From positions 75,668,501 through 75,732,500 of the forward strand of contig CATIUR010000003.1 in assembly GCA_949592205.1 (NCBI GenBank): DNA of 64,000 nt, written 5' to 3'. Of this stretch, positions 23,901 to 35,918 are shown piece by piece. This DNA comes from Helichrysum umbraculigerum. Its lineage: Eukaryota; Streptophyta; Magnoliopsida; Asterales; Asteraceae. Numbering within the stretch: the first letter of the stretch is position 1; the number at the start of each line of letters is the position of its first letter. A program made the position numbers and the translations under genes. Below the pieces are notes generated by a model, which was not told the origin of the DNA, ran no database searches, and saw only the letters and a list, made by a program, of their open reading frames with translations.

Positions 23901-25971
23901 TTGCTGAGCCCATTATTGCTTGTTTCCATTCTTCATCCTTTTGGATGAGCATTTTCCACATGGGATCCATCTGACCTTCTTTCTGTATACTTTCTGGTAC
24001 TTTATTCCTTTTTACTGACACCGTTTTCTTCAGGTAATGTGGAGCACAAAGGGCACATGAAGTGAGTTTACACTTTGGGCAGTGTAACCTGGACATATCC
24101 GTGGTAGAAATTCCACAGAAATGGCAGAACGTATAATTTGTCATTTCATTTTCCTGCCACATATGAACACAATTCTTGCTTTGTTCTGGAAGTTCTTTAT
24201 CTGGTCTCCATGAGCCTGCTTCTTGAACTCTTCTGTGAATATCTTCTTGACTTTCTTGATGAAACATGAAACAAGACTCCTCTCTTTCTTCCTGTGTCAG
24301 GATAAATATGTTTTCTTCCAGAGGGGATTCTTCTATCATTGCACTGATATTCATTAGAGTTGCTCCTCCTTCTCCTTCGGAGATACTATAAATAGTATCC
24401 TGATCACTAACATCAGCTGAAACTATATCCCAATCTTCTTTGAGATCAAGATTATCAATTACAGCTCGCCTTGCCATATTTCCAGTTTGACTTTTACAAT
24501 CCCTAGCAAAATGTCCTTCTCTTCCGCAAATATAACATTTGCATTTGCCAACTCTTCCTCGGTCATCCTTGTACTTTCTTTTGAATACTTTGACGTGTGA
24601 TTTATGAGGTTTTCCTTTATAGCTCTTTGATTTTCGCACACCATACTTCTTTCCTGATTTGTAGTAGCCAGGAATTGGTATGGCAGAACAAAGGGATAAG
24701 TCCCTTAATTCCTTTTGCAGAGCTGCTTCGGTACACATCTCCGTGATATAAGTATGTGTCAACTTAATTGCAGGTAATATTCCTGCAGTTAATCCAGGAT
24801 ACTTATTTCTAAATGCTTCTTCAATCTTTTTGGAAAGCACTGGTGGTAGTTTTGTGAAAAACTTATCAGTTGTTGCCGGAAAGAATAGTTTCCTTGATTT
24901 GCATGCCAAGATTCTGAATTCATTTAAAAATTTCCAGAGATCTTTTGTGTTTTCACACGTAAGCCTTTCCAGATCTCTATAAGCTCTATCCTGCTCTTCA
25001 GTTGAACCTCTATATGGATCTTCCATGAGAATTATTTGCCTTATTTGAGAGGTTACATTCTGAGGGTCATCAGCCATAGCTTCCAATGAGGTGTAAGCTT
25101 CTGGATAAGTTGTTCTCCACTGCTGCCACATCTTCTTTTCATTTTCTCCGAGAAGGTTTTCAACGAAAGTTAGCTTCGCCTGGTTATCTGTCCAAGTGGT
25201 ATCATTTAACCTATTGATGGTTATTGATTCCCATCTTGAGATTACATCCGGCCATAAGCCTGGGTCTGATGGTAGTACAAGCATTGCTCCAGTACTTAAC
25301 ATTGCTGGAGGTAGTGTCCATTGGGAATTGTAATGTCTTCCATATTCTCCTCTGAAATGGTTACCTCCATTTCCAAATTGGTAACTTGGAGTGTATACAT
25401 TTTGTGCCGATCCTCTTGCGGGAGGATATACTGAGGGACCCATGATTGGCTCTGGTGGTGTGTTGTAAACACCACTTGTTGTATCAGATGTTGAGGGGAA
25501 CGCTTGATGTTCATGTTCTTGTTCAATTTTTCGAATGAACTTTCTAAATTCTCTGACCTTTGGGTAGTCCAGATTGCTTCCGTCATTTTCTTCTGTTGTA
25601 TGGAAAATCTGGTGGTGTACCTGTTCCTCCTGTTTTTCGGGGAATGATACAAGTTGTAGCATTTCCAGCTTTTCTTGCATCCCGTCTTCTTCCGATAACT
25701 CCATATCTTCTTCTCTGATAACAACCTTTCATTGTTTAAGGTTATCTTTCCATAAATCATCTTCACAATCATCCCATCCCATGGCAACAATTTGGTCGAT
25801 TGGTGTAGTTTCTTCAGGCGCATCATAACTAACATAATAGTCCCATTTGCCTGAATATTCACCCAAAGTTGACCATTTTTCCCGTTTTCGTCGCTGCTTT
25901 TTCTTTGGCTTGTTTCCTTTTCTGATGTTGTTTAAAGGTTCTTCTTCTAATTTCTGTGCTTCTTCTAGGCA
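20938..25971 (-). pseudogene. Viral ORF3 middle and C-terminus: coat, protease, RT, RNase H; two in-frame stops
   Basis: One minus-strand frame runs from about 25,971 to the stop at 20,938, broken only by TGA at 25,729-25,731 and TAG at 21,877-21,879. Counting from the ATG at 25,704, domains are: coat region about 140-400 with zinc finger CYICGREGHFARDC (390-403); a second Cys/His-rich motif around 510-560 (CHFCG, CPKC, CALC); Glu/Lys/Gln-rich coiled coil about 600-700; aspartic protease with DTGA at 768; reverse transcriptase with YIDD (Asp 1115-1116); then RNase H, whose ETDG motif sits just before the TAG. The rest of RNase H, ending in IADALSRL, continues in frame after that stop. Upstream of 25,704 the frame has a basic segment (PKKKQRRKR) that runs into the break point. 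Confidence 0.85.
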
Positions 25972-26470
25972 TTATCTTAAAAACTATTTATAGAAGTTAA
26001 AAAAGGTTAACCATAAAACAAAGCATCAATTTAACATAAATTGTTAATTATGTACAACAAATGATGCTATTTCAGAAACGTCTTTTATGATGCTCAAATT
26101 TTGTAGATTTGAACTTCGAATAACAATAGTATCTAGGGAAATTAAACGAAACGTCACTTTTTTGAAAAACATATAATAATTTGCCCTTCAAAAGTTTTTT
26201 TGACGAGATACCCGATCCGGGCGCAACTCGTAAATTTGTGAGTTGCGAACCTGTAAATGTGAGTTGCTTGTACTGGGATTGAGAACGGCCTAGGAGAATT
26301 TGCGAGCGGAACATAGATTTGCGAGCCCATAATTGCGACTTGCGTAGACGAGATTGTGTATAACTTAATAAATTCATTTGAGGTGTTTGAATAGGCTTAT
26401 TTCAAGTGCTTTATTGTGTTTTAGGCACAATTGACTTGTAAATGAAACGAACGAACACGAAGGCAACATG
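25972..26470. other. Unassigned DNA right of the viral copy
   Basis: Viral coding similarity stops at about 25,971 (in-frame stop at 25,972-25,974). The next 500 bp contain no recognised gene and could be host flank or scrambled viral DNA. Confidence 0.4.
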
Positions 26471-26471
26471 T

Positions 26472-28090
26472 ATTTTTTTTTTGGATAAAGGGGACGGTAC
26501 CCCGACAAAACTATATTAATAAAGAAAATATTTACAAACTTACATTAGGCATTCCTATTGGGGAGTTTTAATGGACGTCCCAAACCAATACAAATGAAAC
26601 ACTAATTAAAACTATAACCAAAATAACTATTACTTTGTATTTTCTATCTATACATATACATATGTAATTTAAAGCTCGGTTGTAACTAATTAATTCCTAC
26701 ACAAAATTAGTCCATCCATAAGTTGCTCAGCATCAATATTCTTGGCATCGATTCTTCTGCAATATAAATCCTTTGACATGTCCACTAAGCCCTTTGTGGC
26801 TTTGTGCATTGCAAGCCTACTACATGTCTATTGTATTCCATAAATTGGCCCAAAAACAAATGATACCAGCTTCCTCTTTTCATGCTTTCATACTCGGCCC
26901 ATATTAATTTAATTTCAGCCCATACATATTTTTACCAGCCCATTCCAATCCATAACCTCTACTAGACATTTCCCATATCATAGTTCTTCCAACCCATAAA
27001 ACATCAAACCCAACTTTCTGATACAACCCAATAAATCCAGAATTGCCAGTCAACTTACTATGATCGAGATGATCTAACGCAAGCATCTTACCAGGCCATA
27101 GTAACTTACATTGCCTTTCAAACGTGACAAACCTACCATCCAGCCATTCATAAAAGTCAAATTGACTATCATTTGCTTGACTCCTTAAAGTCAACCCATC
27201 AGCAAACACTCTATATATCCTACTCTTTACATATTGACCTTGATTCAATAACATCAAGATCCACAACCCCAGATAAGAATCAAACCAAACTTACTGTTCA
27301 TGAGAAAATTGACCCATAACAGCAATATCCATCCAATGTAACAGTAACCACAAGCAGTTGCATTGCCTATAACATTGGCTATAATTATACCAAATACAAA
27401 TTTTCATGAGTATAGCAGACCACCATATGTCAACCCATTTCCATTTATCAAAGTAGTAATCCATACCCATTTTCCATTCCTTATCAGACCTGAAGTGCAT
27501 CCTCCTATATTTTGCAGTCTTGAACCAAAGCAAACATATTCCTTACATCCATAAACCAAAACCGACCATGACCACAAACTATAAACCTAAGTAAAAAAGA
27601 ACGCAAAATTGACATACATTCTTGTTATCATTCTAAAATAAAGAATGACCTTGACACTATTGGCAGCCTAGCACATGCAAATGGGTCATAGCTTTCTGTT
27701 CATCACCATGAATGTAAGAACATTTTCTAACACTGCTCTTAAGAGAAAAGCTCAACAATTGCATCACTATCTCACCATCAAAAGAAATTTTAAGCTCAAA
27801 GGTCTTCCAAAGGAAAAAGTGAAAGTTTTCCACCCTTATCATTCCTTTAAAACATAATATTGTGCCATACCCCTACACATTACCATATTTCTCCAATTCT
27901 ATGCAACTAACAATACAAACACACCAGACTAAACACCAGCAAGACTTGTGAAGCAATACAAGCCTTAACACATTAAAAGAAAAACTCACTTTTTGGTTTA
28001 GAAAACACAACACGTCAGTTGCAGACTCTACCCACTTCCACCTTATATCACCAAACCCAGAAAATGTAACCCAAGACCAAGTGGTCACTT
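26472..28090 (-). mobile_element. Possible poly(A)-tailed retroelement, 3' end at 26,472-26,482
   Basis: On the minus strand the sequence ends GGGGTACCGTCCCCTTTATCC followed by about 11 A residues and then unrelated DNA. This fits the 3' end of a LINE or another poly(A)-tailed retroelement. Minus-strand frames in the body (27,842-27,657, 27,533-27,291, 27,266-26,904) give no family I recognise. The 5' limit is a guess and no target duplication was found. Confidence 0.35.
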
Positions 28091-29552
28091 TTTGGTTTAG
28101 AATACGAGAGAGTACAAACAAATCTTCACAAATCTGAAGTCTCAGATTTGCTCTCTACAATAACTAAAATTACCGCTACGCTAATCTAATTCTAACTAGC
28201 TTAATTCTAGAGAGAGGTTTCTAGAGAGAGAGAGAGACTAGAGAGAAGTGTGTGTGAAATGAGAGAAATGGAATGAAAGTGATGATTGAAATGGGAGGGG
28301 GTGACCCTCTATTTATAGTGGAAGCTAGGGAAGCCATGTACAAGTCCTTAAGCATGCGAAACAACCAACGAAGCAACGATTGGGCCAATTGAAAATTGGT
28401 ACCCACTAATTGGCACCCAAAGGCCAATTGCCTTCACAAATGAGGCCATATACGGCCCTTAGGAGCTGTATACAGCCCTATATGGTGCCATATACGGCCC
28501 TAGGGGGGGGGGGGGGCAATTGGTTTTGATGCTTGGTTCGTTCGTTGCTTGTTTCGGTCGTATCTTTTTCGTTTCTTGCCCGATTGACTTGATTCTTTCA
28601 CCGATGGACTCGTCTTTCCGTTACGCTTCTAATGATACCAAATTTGCCAAATTTTGAGGTGTATAGCTCTTGCATGCTTCGGAAGACGATCGGTTGGTCT
28701 CTAGACTTCATATCTTCTCCGTCTCTTATCCGTTTCGCTTGATTCTTGATTCTCCGACCTTGTAATTACCTATGGAATCAAAATATATCAATTAAGAGCT
28801 GTGTCGTATAAGGTAAGTAAGAACAGAAGAATCAGAGTGGTTTTATTAGCCTCGTTTTGCGTGTTACTTGGACGTTTTTATCGATTTTTGTTGTAACGTC
28901 TATATTTGGACCACCATGGTGAGTTTTAGTAAATAATGATCTTTTTAAGATGTTTTCACCAAAGATTAGTCCAAAAAGTGAGAAAATACGTACATAAAAA
29001 CATAACTTTTTACGTTACATCAGAAGGCCTAGAGCATCATGGATCTCGGAGATGGCCACGTGCTGGATCTCGAGGGCTCTCAGCATCGCCCATGAGACAA
29101 ATGGGTCGGCAGTAGTCACCCCATACCGGAAGGTGGGTACTGGAACGATCCCTGCGGGCTGATCCTAAGGGATGAGAGGCGTAGATGGTCCGTCGGAATT
29201 CCGAAGTGAAGGGAGTGTCCCCTCAAAATCGACTACCGTCTAGTTGGTCCCAACCTCGTCAACTCGAGGTGGCGGTGCCTGAGAGGCTCTGACAGACTTC
29301 GTGTCACTACCCGGTGATGAAATCCGGGGGTGATACACGACATGCGTGTGCCTCTGTCTAGGAACTCGTGCGCTGACTGAATCTAAACTCATCCTGCAAA
29401 AGCGAAAGAAAGTTAATGGCATAATTCATAAGATATGATTGATTAGTCCATTAGCTTATGATCATTAACTTATTTTTAGGGGATGAGGTTTCCATAAGCG
29501 CTTTGTTTTTTTTTGATTCGCGTAGCTTGACTCTTTCATACATGTCATCCTA
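28091..29552 (-). other. 3' non-coding and probable LTR region of the Tat/Athila-type fragment
   Basis: It follows the integrase remnant on the same strand and lacks genes. It has a TATA box CTATAAATAG (minus strand, about 28,309-28,318), a CT/GA-rich leader-like stretch at 28,210-28,260 and repeated GGCCGTATATGGC motifs at 28,440-28,500. A 14-G run lies at 28,503-28,516. This looks like U3/R of a long terminal repeat, but exact LTR borders could not be set. Confidence 0.45.
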
Positions 29553-31660
29553 TTAGGGTGATTCGTAGTTGTAGACTTCGTCATTTATGTGGAAGTCCTC
29601 TACGTAGTATTTCAGACGGTGACCGTTTACCTTAAAGTTCCCTTCCGGTGCCTCGAGTTCGATGACGCCGTATGGGAATACTTTGGAGATCGTGAATGGT
29701 CCGCTCCACCGTGTTTTAAATTTACCAGAAAATTTCTTGAAACGAGAGTTGAAGAGTAGAACCTTATCACCTGGTTTAAACCGTGAAGGACGAAGCTTTG
29801 CATCGTGAAGCAGTTTGGTTCTTTCCATGAATTGGTATGAGGATTCATACGTCTGGTCTCTTAACTCTGCTAGTTCGTTTAGTTGCATTTTCCGATGTGA
29901 TCCCGTTATTGAAGGATCTAGGCTACAGTTTTTCAGCACCCAGTAAGCTTTGTACTCGAGTTCTATTGGAAGATGACATGCCTTGCCATAGACCGTTATA
30001 TAAGGTGTTGTTCCTAACGGTGTTTTGTAAGCCGTTCGGAATGCCCATAGAGCATCGTCTAATTTTTCTGCCCATCTTTCCTTATGTTGCCCGACGGTTC
30101 GTTCCAAGATTCTTTTTAGCGCCCAATTTGTTACTTTTGATTGCTCATTCGTCTGCGGATGGTAGGACGTAGAGGTCTTGTGGGTGACACCATACTATTG
30201 TAGTAATTTCATAAACTGAATATTGCAGAAGTGGGTGCCTCGATCACTAATGATCGCTCGAGGAGTTCCAAACTGACAGAATAACTGTTTTAAGAACTTG
30301 GTGATGACTCGTGAGTCATTCGTTGGAAAGGCTTGGGCTTCGGCCCATCTGGATACGTAGTCAACAGCAACCAGAATGTACTCCTTCTCGTAGGATTTTG
30401 GAAATGGTCCCATGAAATCTAATCCCCAGATATCAAAGATCTCACATTCTTGGATATTCGTCAATGGCATTTCATTGCATGTTGTAATATTTCCAAACCT
30501 TTGGCAAATATCGCAACGTTTCACCAAGTCTTGTGCGTCTCTGCAAAAGGTGGGCCAGTAGAAACCAAAGTCGTAAACTTTCTTTGCTGTCATGTTTGCT
30601 GCGTGATGTCCTCCAGTAGGTCCGTTATGGCTTTGGTGGAGAATGTGTTTGGCTTCCTTTACGTCAACACATATTCTAATGATTTGTTCGGGATAGAACT
30701 TGAACAAATATGGATCGTCCCAAAAGTAATGTTTAGCATCTCGAAAGAATTTACGTCTTCGCGAAGATGACATTCCTTTTCTTGTGATCCCTCTAACCAA
30801 AAAGTTGGCAATGTCTGCAAACCAGGGGTTGTCAATGAATTGCGAACCCTGATATTGCCCTCCTAAACTCATTAGTTGTTCTTCCGGGAATTGATCTTGA
30901 ATATCTTTCTCAACAAGTTGCTCCATCTACGGATTCTCCAGCCGACTGAGATGGTCTGCAGTGACGTTTTCTGGTCCTTTCTTATCTTTTATCTTAATGT
31001 CGAATTCTTGTAGTAGTAGTAGTAGAACCCATCGTAGCAGCCTTGGTTTCGCATCTTACTTTTTGAAGATATATTTTAACATTAAGTGGTCAGTGTAGAC
31101 TATCGTTTTGGACAAAATTAGATAGGATCGAAATTTGTCGAAGGCGAATATTACTGCAAGCAGCTCTTTCTCGGTAGTGGTGTAGTTCTCTTGAGCGTCT
31201 GTGAGCGTTTTGCTAGCATAGTAGATTGGTCGAAAGTGTTTGTCCTTCCGTTGTTCTACCGTTGTCCTAGAACAGCTCCAACTGCGAAGTCACTTGCATC
31301 GCACATGATTTGGAATGGTAAATTCCAATCTGGAGCAACCATGATTGGTTCGTTAGTGAGCTGTTTCTTCAGATAGTTAAAAGCTTTCATACAATCTTTG
31401 TCAAAAGCAAACGGAGTGTCTTTTCCTAAAAGATGGGTGATCGGTCGAGAAATCTTGGAGAAGTCCTTATCACGGCGGTAGAACCCAGTGTGTCCCAAAA
31501 AACTTCGAATAACTTTTACGTTTGTTGGTGGTGGATGTTTTGCAATGGTATCGACTTTTGCCTTGTCTACTTCAATTCTTGACTTTGAAATTCGGAGTCC
31601 TAAAACTATTCATTCTTTCACCATGAAGTGGCATTTTTCCCAGTTTAGAACAAGGACAGA
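29553..31660 (-). pseudogene. Decayed Tat/Athila-type Ty3 pol fragment: RT end, RNase H, integrase
   Basis: On the minus strand the fragment starts within the last part of reverse transcriptase (SFLGHTGFYRRD near 31,498). It continues with RNase H (CDASDFAVGAVLGQR, then YASKTLTDAQENYTT in a shifted frame), the integrase zinc finger (HQSHNGPTGGHH ... CDICQ) and core motifs GLDFMGPF and ISDRGTHF. The integrase C-terminus ends near 29,553. Breaks: a one-base frameshift near 31,252, in-frame stops near 31,060 and 30,927-30,929, and TAG at 30,195-30,197. The third catalytic residue, normally Glu in the HPQTNGQ.E context, is Lys here (HPQTNEQSK). Similarity ends sharply near 31,680. No gag or 5' LTR is present. 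Confidence 0.8.
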
Positions 31661-31680
31661 ATCGTATAAAAAGTGGCTAA

Positions 31681-32177
31681 ACAAATAGTGGGATGTGTAA
31701 AATTACGGTTTGCCGTTAAAAGTGAAAAAGTGGGAGAGATGTGTAAAATTACGGTTTGCCATCAAATTGTGGACAAAAGGTAAAAGTGAAAATTGAAATT
31801 GAAAAGAGATTGTTGGACTGAATCGTTATTGCTTATGTGACAATTTGATATTGAAATTGTTGGTTAAATGTTTTATAAATATTTTATGTGCAAAACCGTG
31901 ATCCTCACAAGGTTTTATAGCTGATCTAAAATGTTGTAAAAATTTTGCAACTCGGGTGTAGACTGTAAATGTATGATGACATTGGAGAAGATTAGAATGT
32001 AGACGCTTCCGCTGATTGTGTAAAAAGGTAGAAATTCGAACTCTGATAAAGTGGGTTGTTTCAATTCTAGACTTGAACGTGCAACCTCCATTATAGAGTC
32101 TAACTCATTAATCACTTGGCTACATCTCTTTATTGTGAATAGGCTAGGGATAATGAAATACCTCCTGTAATTGTTAT
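31681..32177. other. Intergenic DNA, no gene seen
   Basis: Contains the direct repeat GATGTGTAAAATTACGGTTTG at about 31,692 and 31,738. Nothing else recognised. Confidence 0.5.
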
Positions 32178-32659
32178 CAGGGCCGGCTCAAGGTTTTTGG
32201 GGGCCTTAGGCGGCGGATCAATTTTGGGGCCTAGTCCGTTAGCATAAAAAAACTAAGTTAATAACGTACCTTTATTCGGGGCCTAGTCCGTAAATAATTT
32301 TTATAATTTTTAGTTTTGAAAAATTTGAGTCCCTAAAATAGATAAGCCCAAAATATTATAAAAATATAGTAAGCCCAAAATATCATAAAAATTTGATAAG
32401 CCCAAAATATCATAAATAGGTAAGCTTAAAATATCATAAATAGGTAAGTCCAAAATATCATAAAAATTTGGTTAGCCCAAAATATAATAAAAATTTAGGT
32501 TCTAAAATAGCTAAGCCCAAAATATGATAAAAATATGATAAGCCCAAAATATCATAAAAATTTAGTGAGCACAAAATATCATAAAAATTTTACAAGCCCA
32601 ACAAAAATTGGGGGCCCTAGGCCATTGCCTAAACCCATTACACATATGGGCCGGCCCCG
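32178..32659. mobile_element. hAT-type MITE with CAGGGCCGGC ends
   Basis: The left end is CAGGGCCGGCTC and the right end reads, inverted, CGGGGCCGGCCC, the well-known terminal motif of plant hAT-derived MITEs. The flanks ATTGTTAT (32,170-32,177) and ATTGTCAT (32,660-32,667) match at 7 of 8 bases, the target duplication length of hAT elements. The interior contains about ten imperfect copies of an AAGCCCAAAATATCATAAAA-like unit. No coding capacity. Confidence 0.88.
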
Positions 32660-32667
32660 ATTGTCAT

Positions 32668-33833
32668 AGAAATTAATTGATACTTTGATATGTTTCATAT
32701 CTCATGTGATATAGGTGAGTTGAAGTTTGTGGCTCTACTTAGGATTGAGGCTTCTTATCCAGACTTTTAAAAGTTTCTTATTTAAGGACTTTTAAGCTTA
32801 TTGCCTTATTTTATCAAGAACCATAATTTTTTTTGTATCGATAAATAAGACTTATAGATGAGTACTTATTAAAAATAGAAGCTAAAGTTCTAAAATCCAA
32901 ACACACCCATAGAACAATAACTTTCGAAGGATTGGTTGATATTAGTGGAAGATTCAAACATAAAAAAAAAACAATTCATTTGATATATTTTTGTTAAGCC
33001 TAACATATTGTAATTGCTATGCGTAGTTCAAGCAATTTGAAATCTTAATATTAATAATTAATAAAAATTATTATAAGACTATAAGTGAAAGACTTTATAT
33101 GATGTAATAAATCATGTCATCAATGAGGTCATCATACAAGTGTCATTTACGTAGAAGTTTAGCAAATGTAAACATAGTTGATCGAAACGTGTTATAAATA
33201 AAGATGTTTAATTAATAAATTCTTTTGCTGAACAGCAAAAGTTGCAAATAATTTTGAGTAAAATGTGAAGGTGACATTTAAATTGTCGTTTATTTGAATT
33301 TTCATCGTGCATAATTTGTTAAATGAATGTTTTTAAGTTTATGAAAATTTATGAGTACAAAAAACTTGGCTTTATTCACCTTTTTTGGAGTTAAGCAGAA
33401 TACGAATCACGACCAAAAATAACCGAATTAATTGAAAACGAGTGAACCGAAATAATCAAAATAAATAAAAAATTGATAATTCAGTTTTCGGTTTCAGGAT
33501 AATTTACCAAACTCTAAGTTGAATTTGGTTCGTCTTAAAATTTCAATCGAAACGAACCAAAACCGAACTAGTTTCTAATACTGTATATTAAAAGATTAGA
33601 AAAAGCTTTCTCTAAAAAAAAAAAAAGATTAGAAAAAGAATTTCGCTTGCAAATAGATAAATATTTCATCAACTTTTTAAACGTCTAAATTTGTGAAATC
33701 TCAGTTTTAAGTGAACGAAAGGTGAAATATATAGTTAAAAAATAAACAATTATGATGCTAACATCTCGATCATTCAACGTATGTTTGTTGAATTAATTAA
33801 CTATTTTAGTAAACTTATTTTGGGTTTAGAGCA
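32668..33833. other. Intergenic DNA, no gene seen
   Basis: AT-rich; no coding or repeat structure that I can support. Confidence 0.5.
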
Positions 33834-34544
33834 TCTTTTATATATATATAATTAAAAGAGGATACCACGAAGTAATCTGGACCTTAGATTGGTTTCATCC
33901 ATAAAAATCATACGGTTAAAATTATTTCCTACATATTTTTTTAATTTTTAAAATGTGTACCCACAACTATTAAAATTGGCACTTTCAGTACTTCCCTATT
34001 TTTGTGGTCCTTATAGTTTAAATATCATAACATTTTAATTGGTAATTTATAAATAAACCAATCGTATTTGAAATATTTATCTATATTGATTGATTACATG
34101 AATTTTTTTATCAACATTATGAAACTAAAAACTGGTCGTCCATATAACCATACAACCGTTAAATTAAATGAAGATTTTCATATTAAAATCTTTGCATTTA
34201 TTATAACAAGTTTTTAATGTACTCGATGATGAATCCGCTATCGAGTGTTTTATTGATTAGTAAAAATTAACGTTTACAAAGATCAAGTTGGCAAATATGT
34301 TTTCAAAAACCTTATGAAGAAAATTGTGATGGCTGATATACTAACTAAACAATTTCGCTCATTTGGACATTAAATTGATGATGATTATGTCGTGGATCTC
34401 AACTCCTTCAAGGAAAATTAGAGTTTAAAATTTGCTGTTTTTTTTATCTTTGTAATACATGTATTCCACTTTTGTAATCCCAAATAATAATAACATCATT
34501 TTCATCTTTAATATCCATTATGTTTTAATCTCTATAACTATATG

Positions 34545-34637
<93 letters not shown>

Positions 34638-35198
34638 CGTTATCGTTATTCAAAAGCTATTGTCATTGCTTATATATATGTGTATATGATTACAACAAAG
34701 TACGATTTGGATAGAAATTTAGGTTTGAATTACAAAATACAGTTATCTAATTTAGACTAAATTCAATGTTAATTTGACTTTTCAAAAATTATTTTGTGGG
34801 TTACAATAATTTTATACTGCCTTCTTATTATATGTCTATTATATTATATACATGAATTTTTGACTATCCGCCCCTTTATAAAATGGGTAAACTATTATAA
34901 CCAATATGTTTACAAATTAGATAATATATACTTTAAAATCGACATGTCCTATATATTAATACAAATATTTTTGAATTAAAAAACAGTTTTCATAATTATT
35001 TTTAATAACTTAATTAAAAAAAATAAAAAAACTTGAACCGTACCAAACCGATGGAGTATATGCTAGATGTTATTAGTTGGTGATTATATTATATAAAATT
35101 CCAATTCATGGTACAATTTCATTTGACTTAAATTCTTTATTTAGACAATTTATAAAATTAAATGTCGACGCCCCGCGTTGTCGCGGGATCTCACCTAG
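33834..35198 (+). mobile_element. Short non-autonomous Helitron, 1.37 kb
   Basis: The 5' end is TCTTTTATATATATA followed by AATTAAAAGAGGATACCA, a common plant Helitron start. The 3' end has the hairpin CCCGCG-TTGT-CGCGGG, about ten bases and CTAG (35,195-35,198). It is inserted between A (33,833) and T (35,199) with no target duplication, as expected. It holds no Rep/helicase gene. A long (ATT)n tract lies inside. Confidence 0.8.
34546..34637. repeat. (ATT)n microsatellite, about 30 units
   Basis: Uninterrupted trinucleotide repeat. It opens poly-Ile and poly-Tyr frames that are not genes. Confidence 0.97.
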
Positions 35199-35918
35199 TA
35201 AATATAAAATCTCTTAAATACATAGAGCCGTTTCTATCAACCGCTAATAAGTAAATCTATAAGTCAAGTTAATACCAAAAAAGTCTTTTATTAATTCATT
35301 CATAATTAATAAATACGGAGTAATATTACAACTTAAATCTCTCTTAATATAATTTGAGGAGCTGATTATGTAATCCCTCCTGCTATAGCCTTGGCTCCTT
35401 ATTAGCTTAGAATATGAGATGATTAGCAAATAAATAGGTGCTTCTTTATGAAATTACTATCCTACCCCTAACATAAACCAAAGCCCGCCTCCTCTTATTG
35501 CAGATCAAAATTGAATTTCCAGAACAAAAAAAAGGAACGCCATCTGCAAACCCCCGATCCTTCCTCCATTCCAATCCAATCCAATCTAATCGAAAACCCT
35601 ACTCCTATAGAATCTACATCCAATCCAATCTGAAACTATCGATTCTCTGGTGACTCCTACCACCGATTACAGAAAGCCGGTGACGGAAGATATCACCCCC
35701 GACTGACCTAATACCGACTCCCGCTTCCTGGGCATCTCGCTTGTCTGTCCTCGGTACGTTTTGTTCGGATCACGAACGGCGGTTTCCGACTTTCCGATCT
35801 ATACAAAATAACTCCGGATAATGGTACGTATGCAATCGGACTGAATTTCTTGTGATTTTTGGCTATTTCGTTTGTGATTAGCGTTGAATTATCATCGGTT
35901 TGATTGGATTTTAGGTTT

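Larger units (their letters stand above)
18637..25971 (-). mobile_element. Endogenous badnavirus-like pararetrovirus, near full length, circularly permuted
   Basis: Read on the minus strand the order is: middle and C-terminal ORF3 (25,971-20,938: coat region, zinc motifs, protease, reverse transcriptase, RNase H), intergenic region with promoter and tRNA-Met primer site, ORF1, ORF2, then the N-terminal movement-protein part of ORF3 (19,438 to about 18,637). A circular badnavirus genome opened between movement and coat domains gives exactly this order. The 7.3-kb length is within the 7.2-9.2 kb range of the genus. Damage seen: in-frame stops at 25,729-25,731 and 21,877-21,879, a one-base frame change in ORF2, and the ORF3 split itself. 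No integrase is expected; integration was presumably by host repair. Confidence 0.85.

Noticed and set aside
24459..25862. Other-frame ORFs overlapping viral ORF3
   Set aside because: They overlap the zinc-finger and coat coding frame; no independent signals.
32100..33830. Gene in the stretch around the hAT MITE
   Set aside because: No frame of convincing length or codon pattern; only repeat units.
34459..34760. Poly-Ile and poly-Tyr frames
   Set aside because: Translations of the (ATT)n microsatellite.
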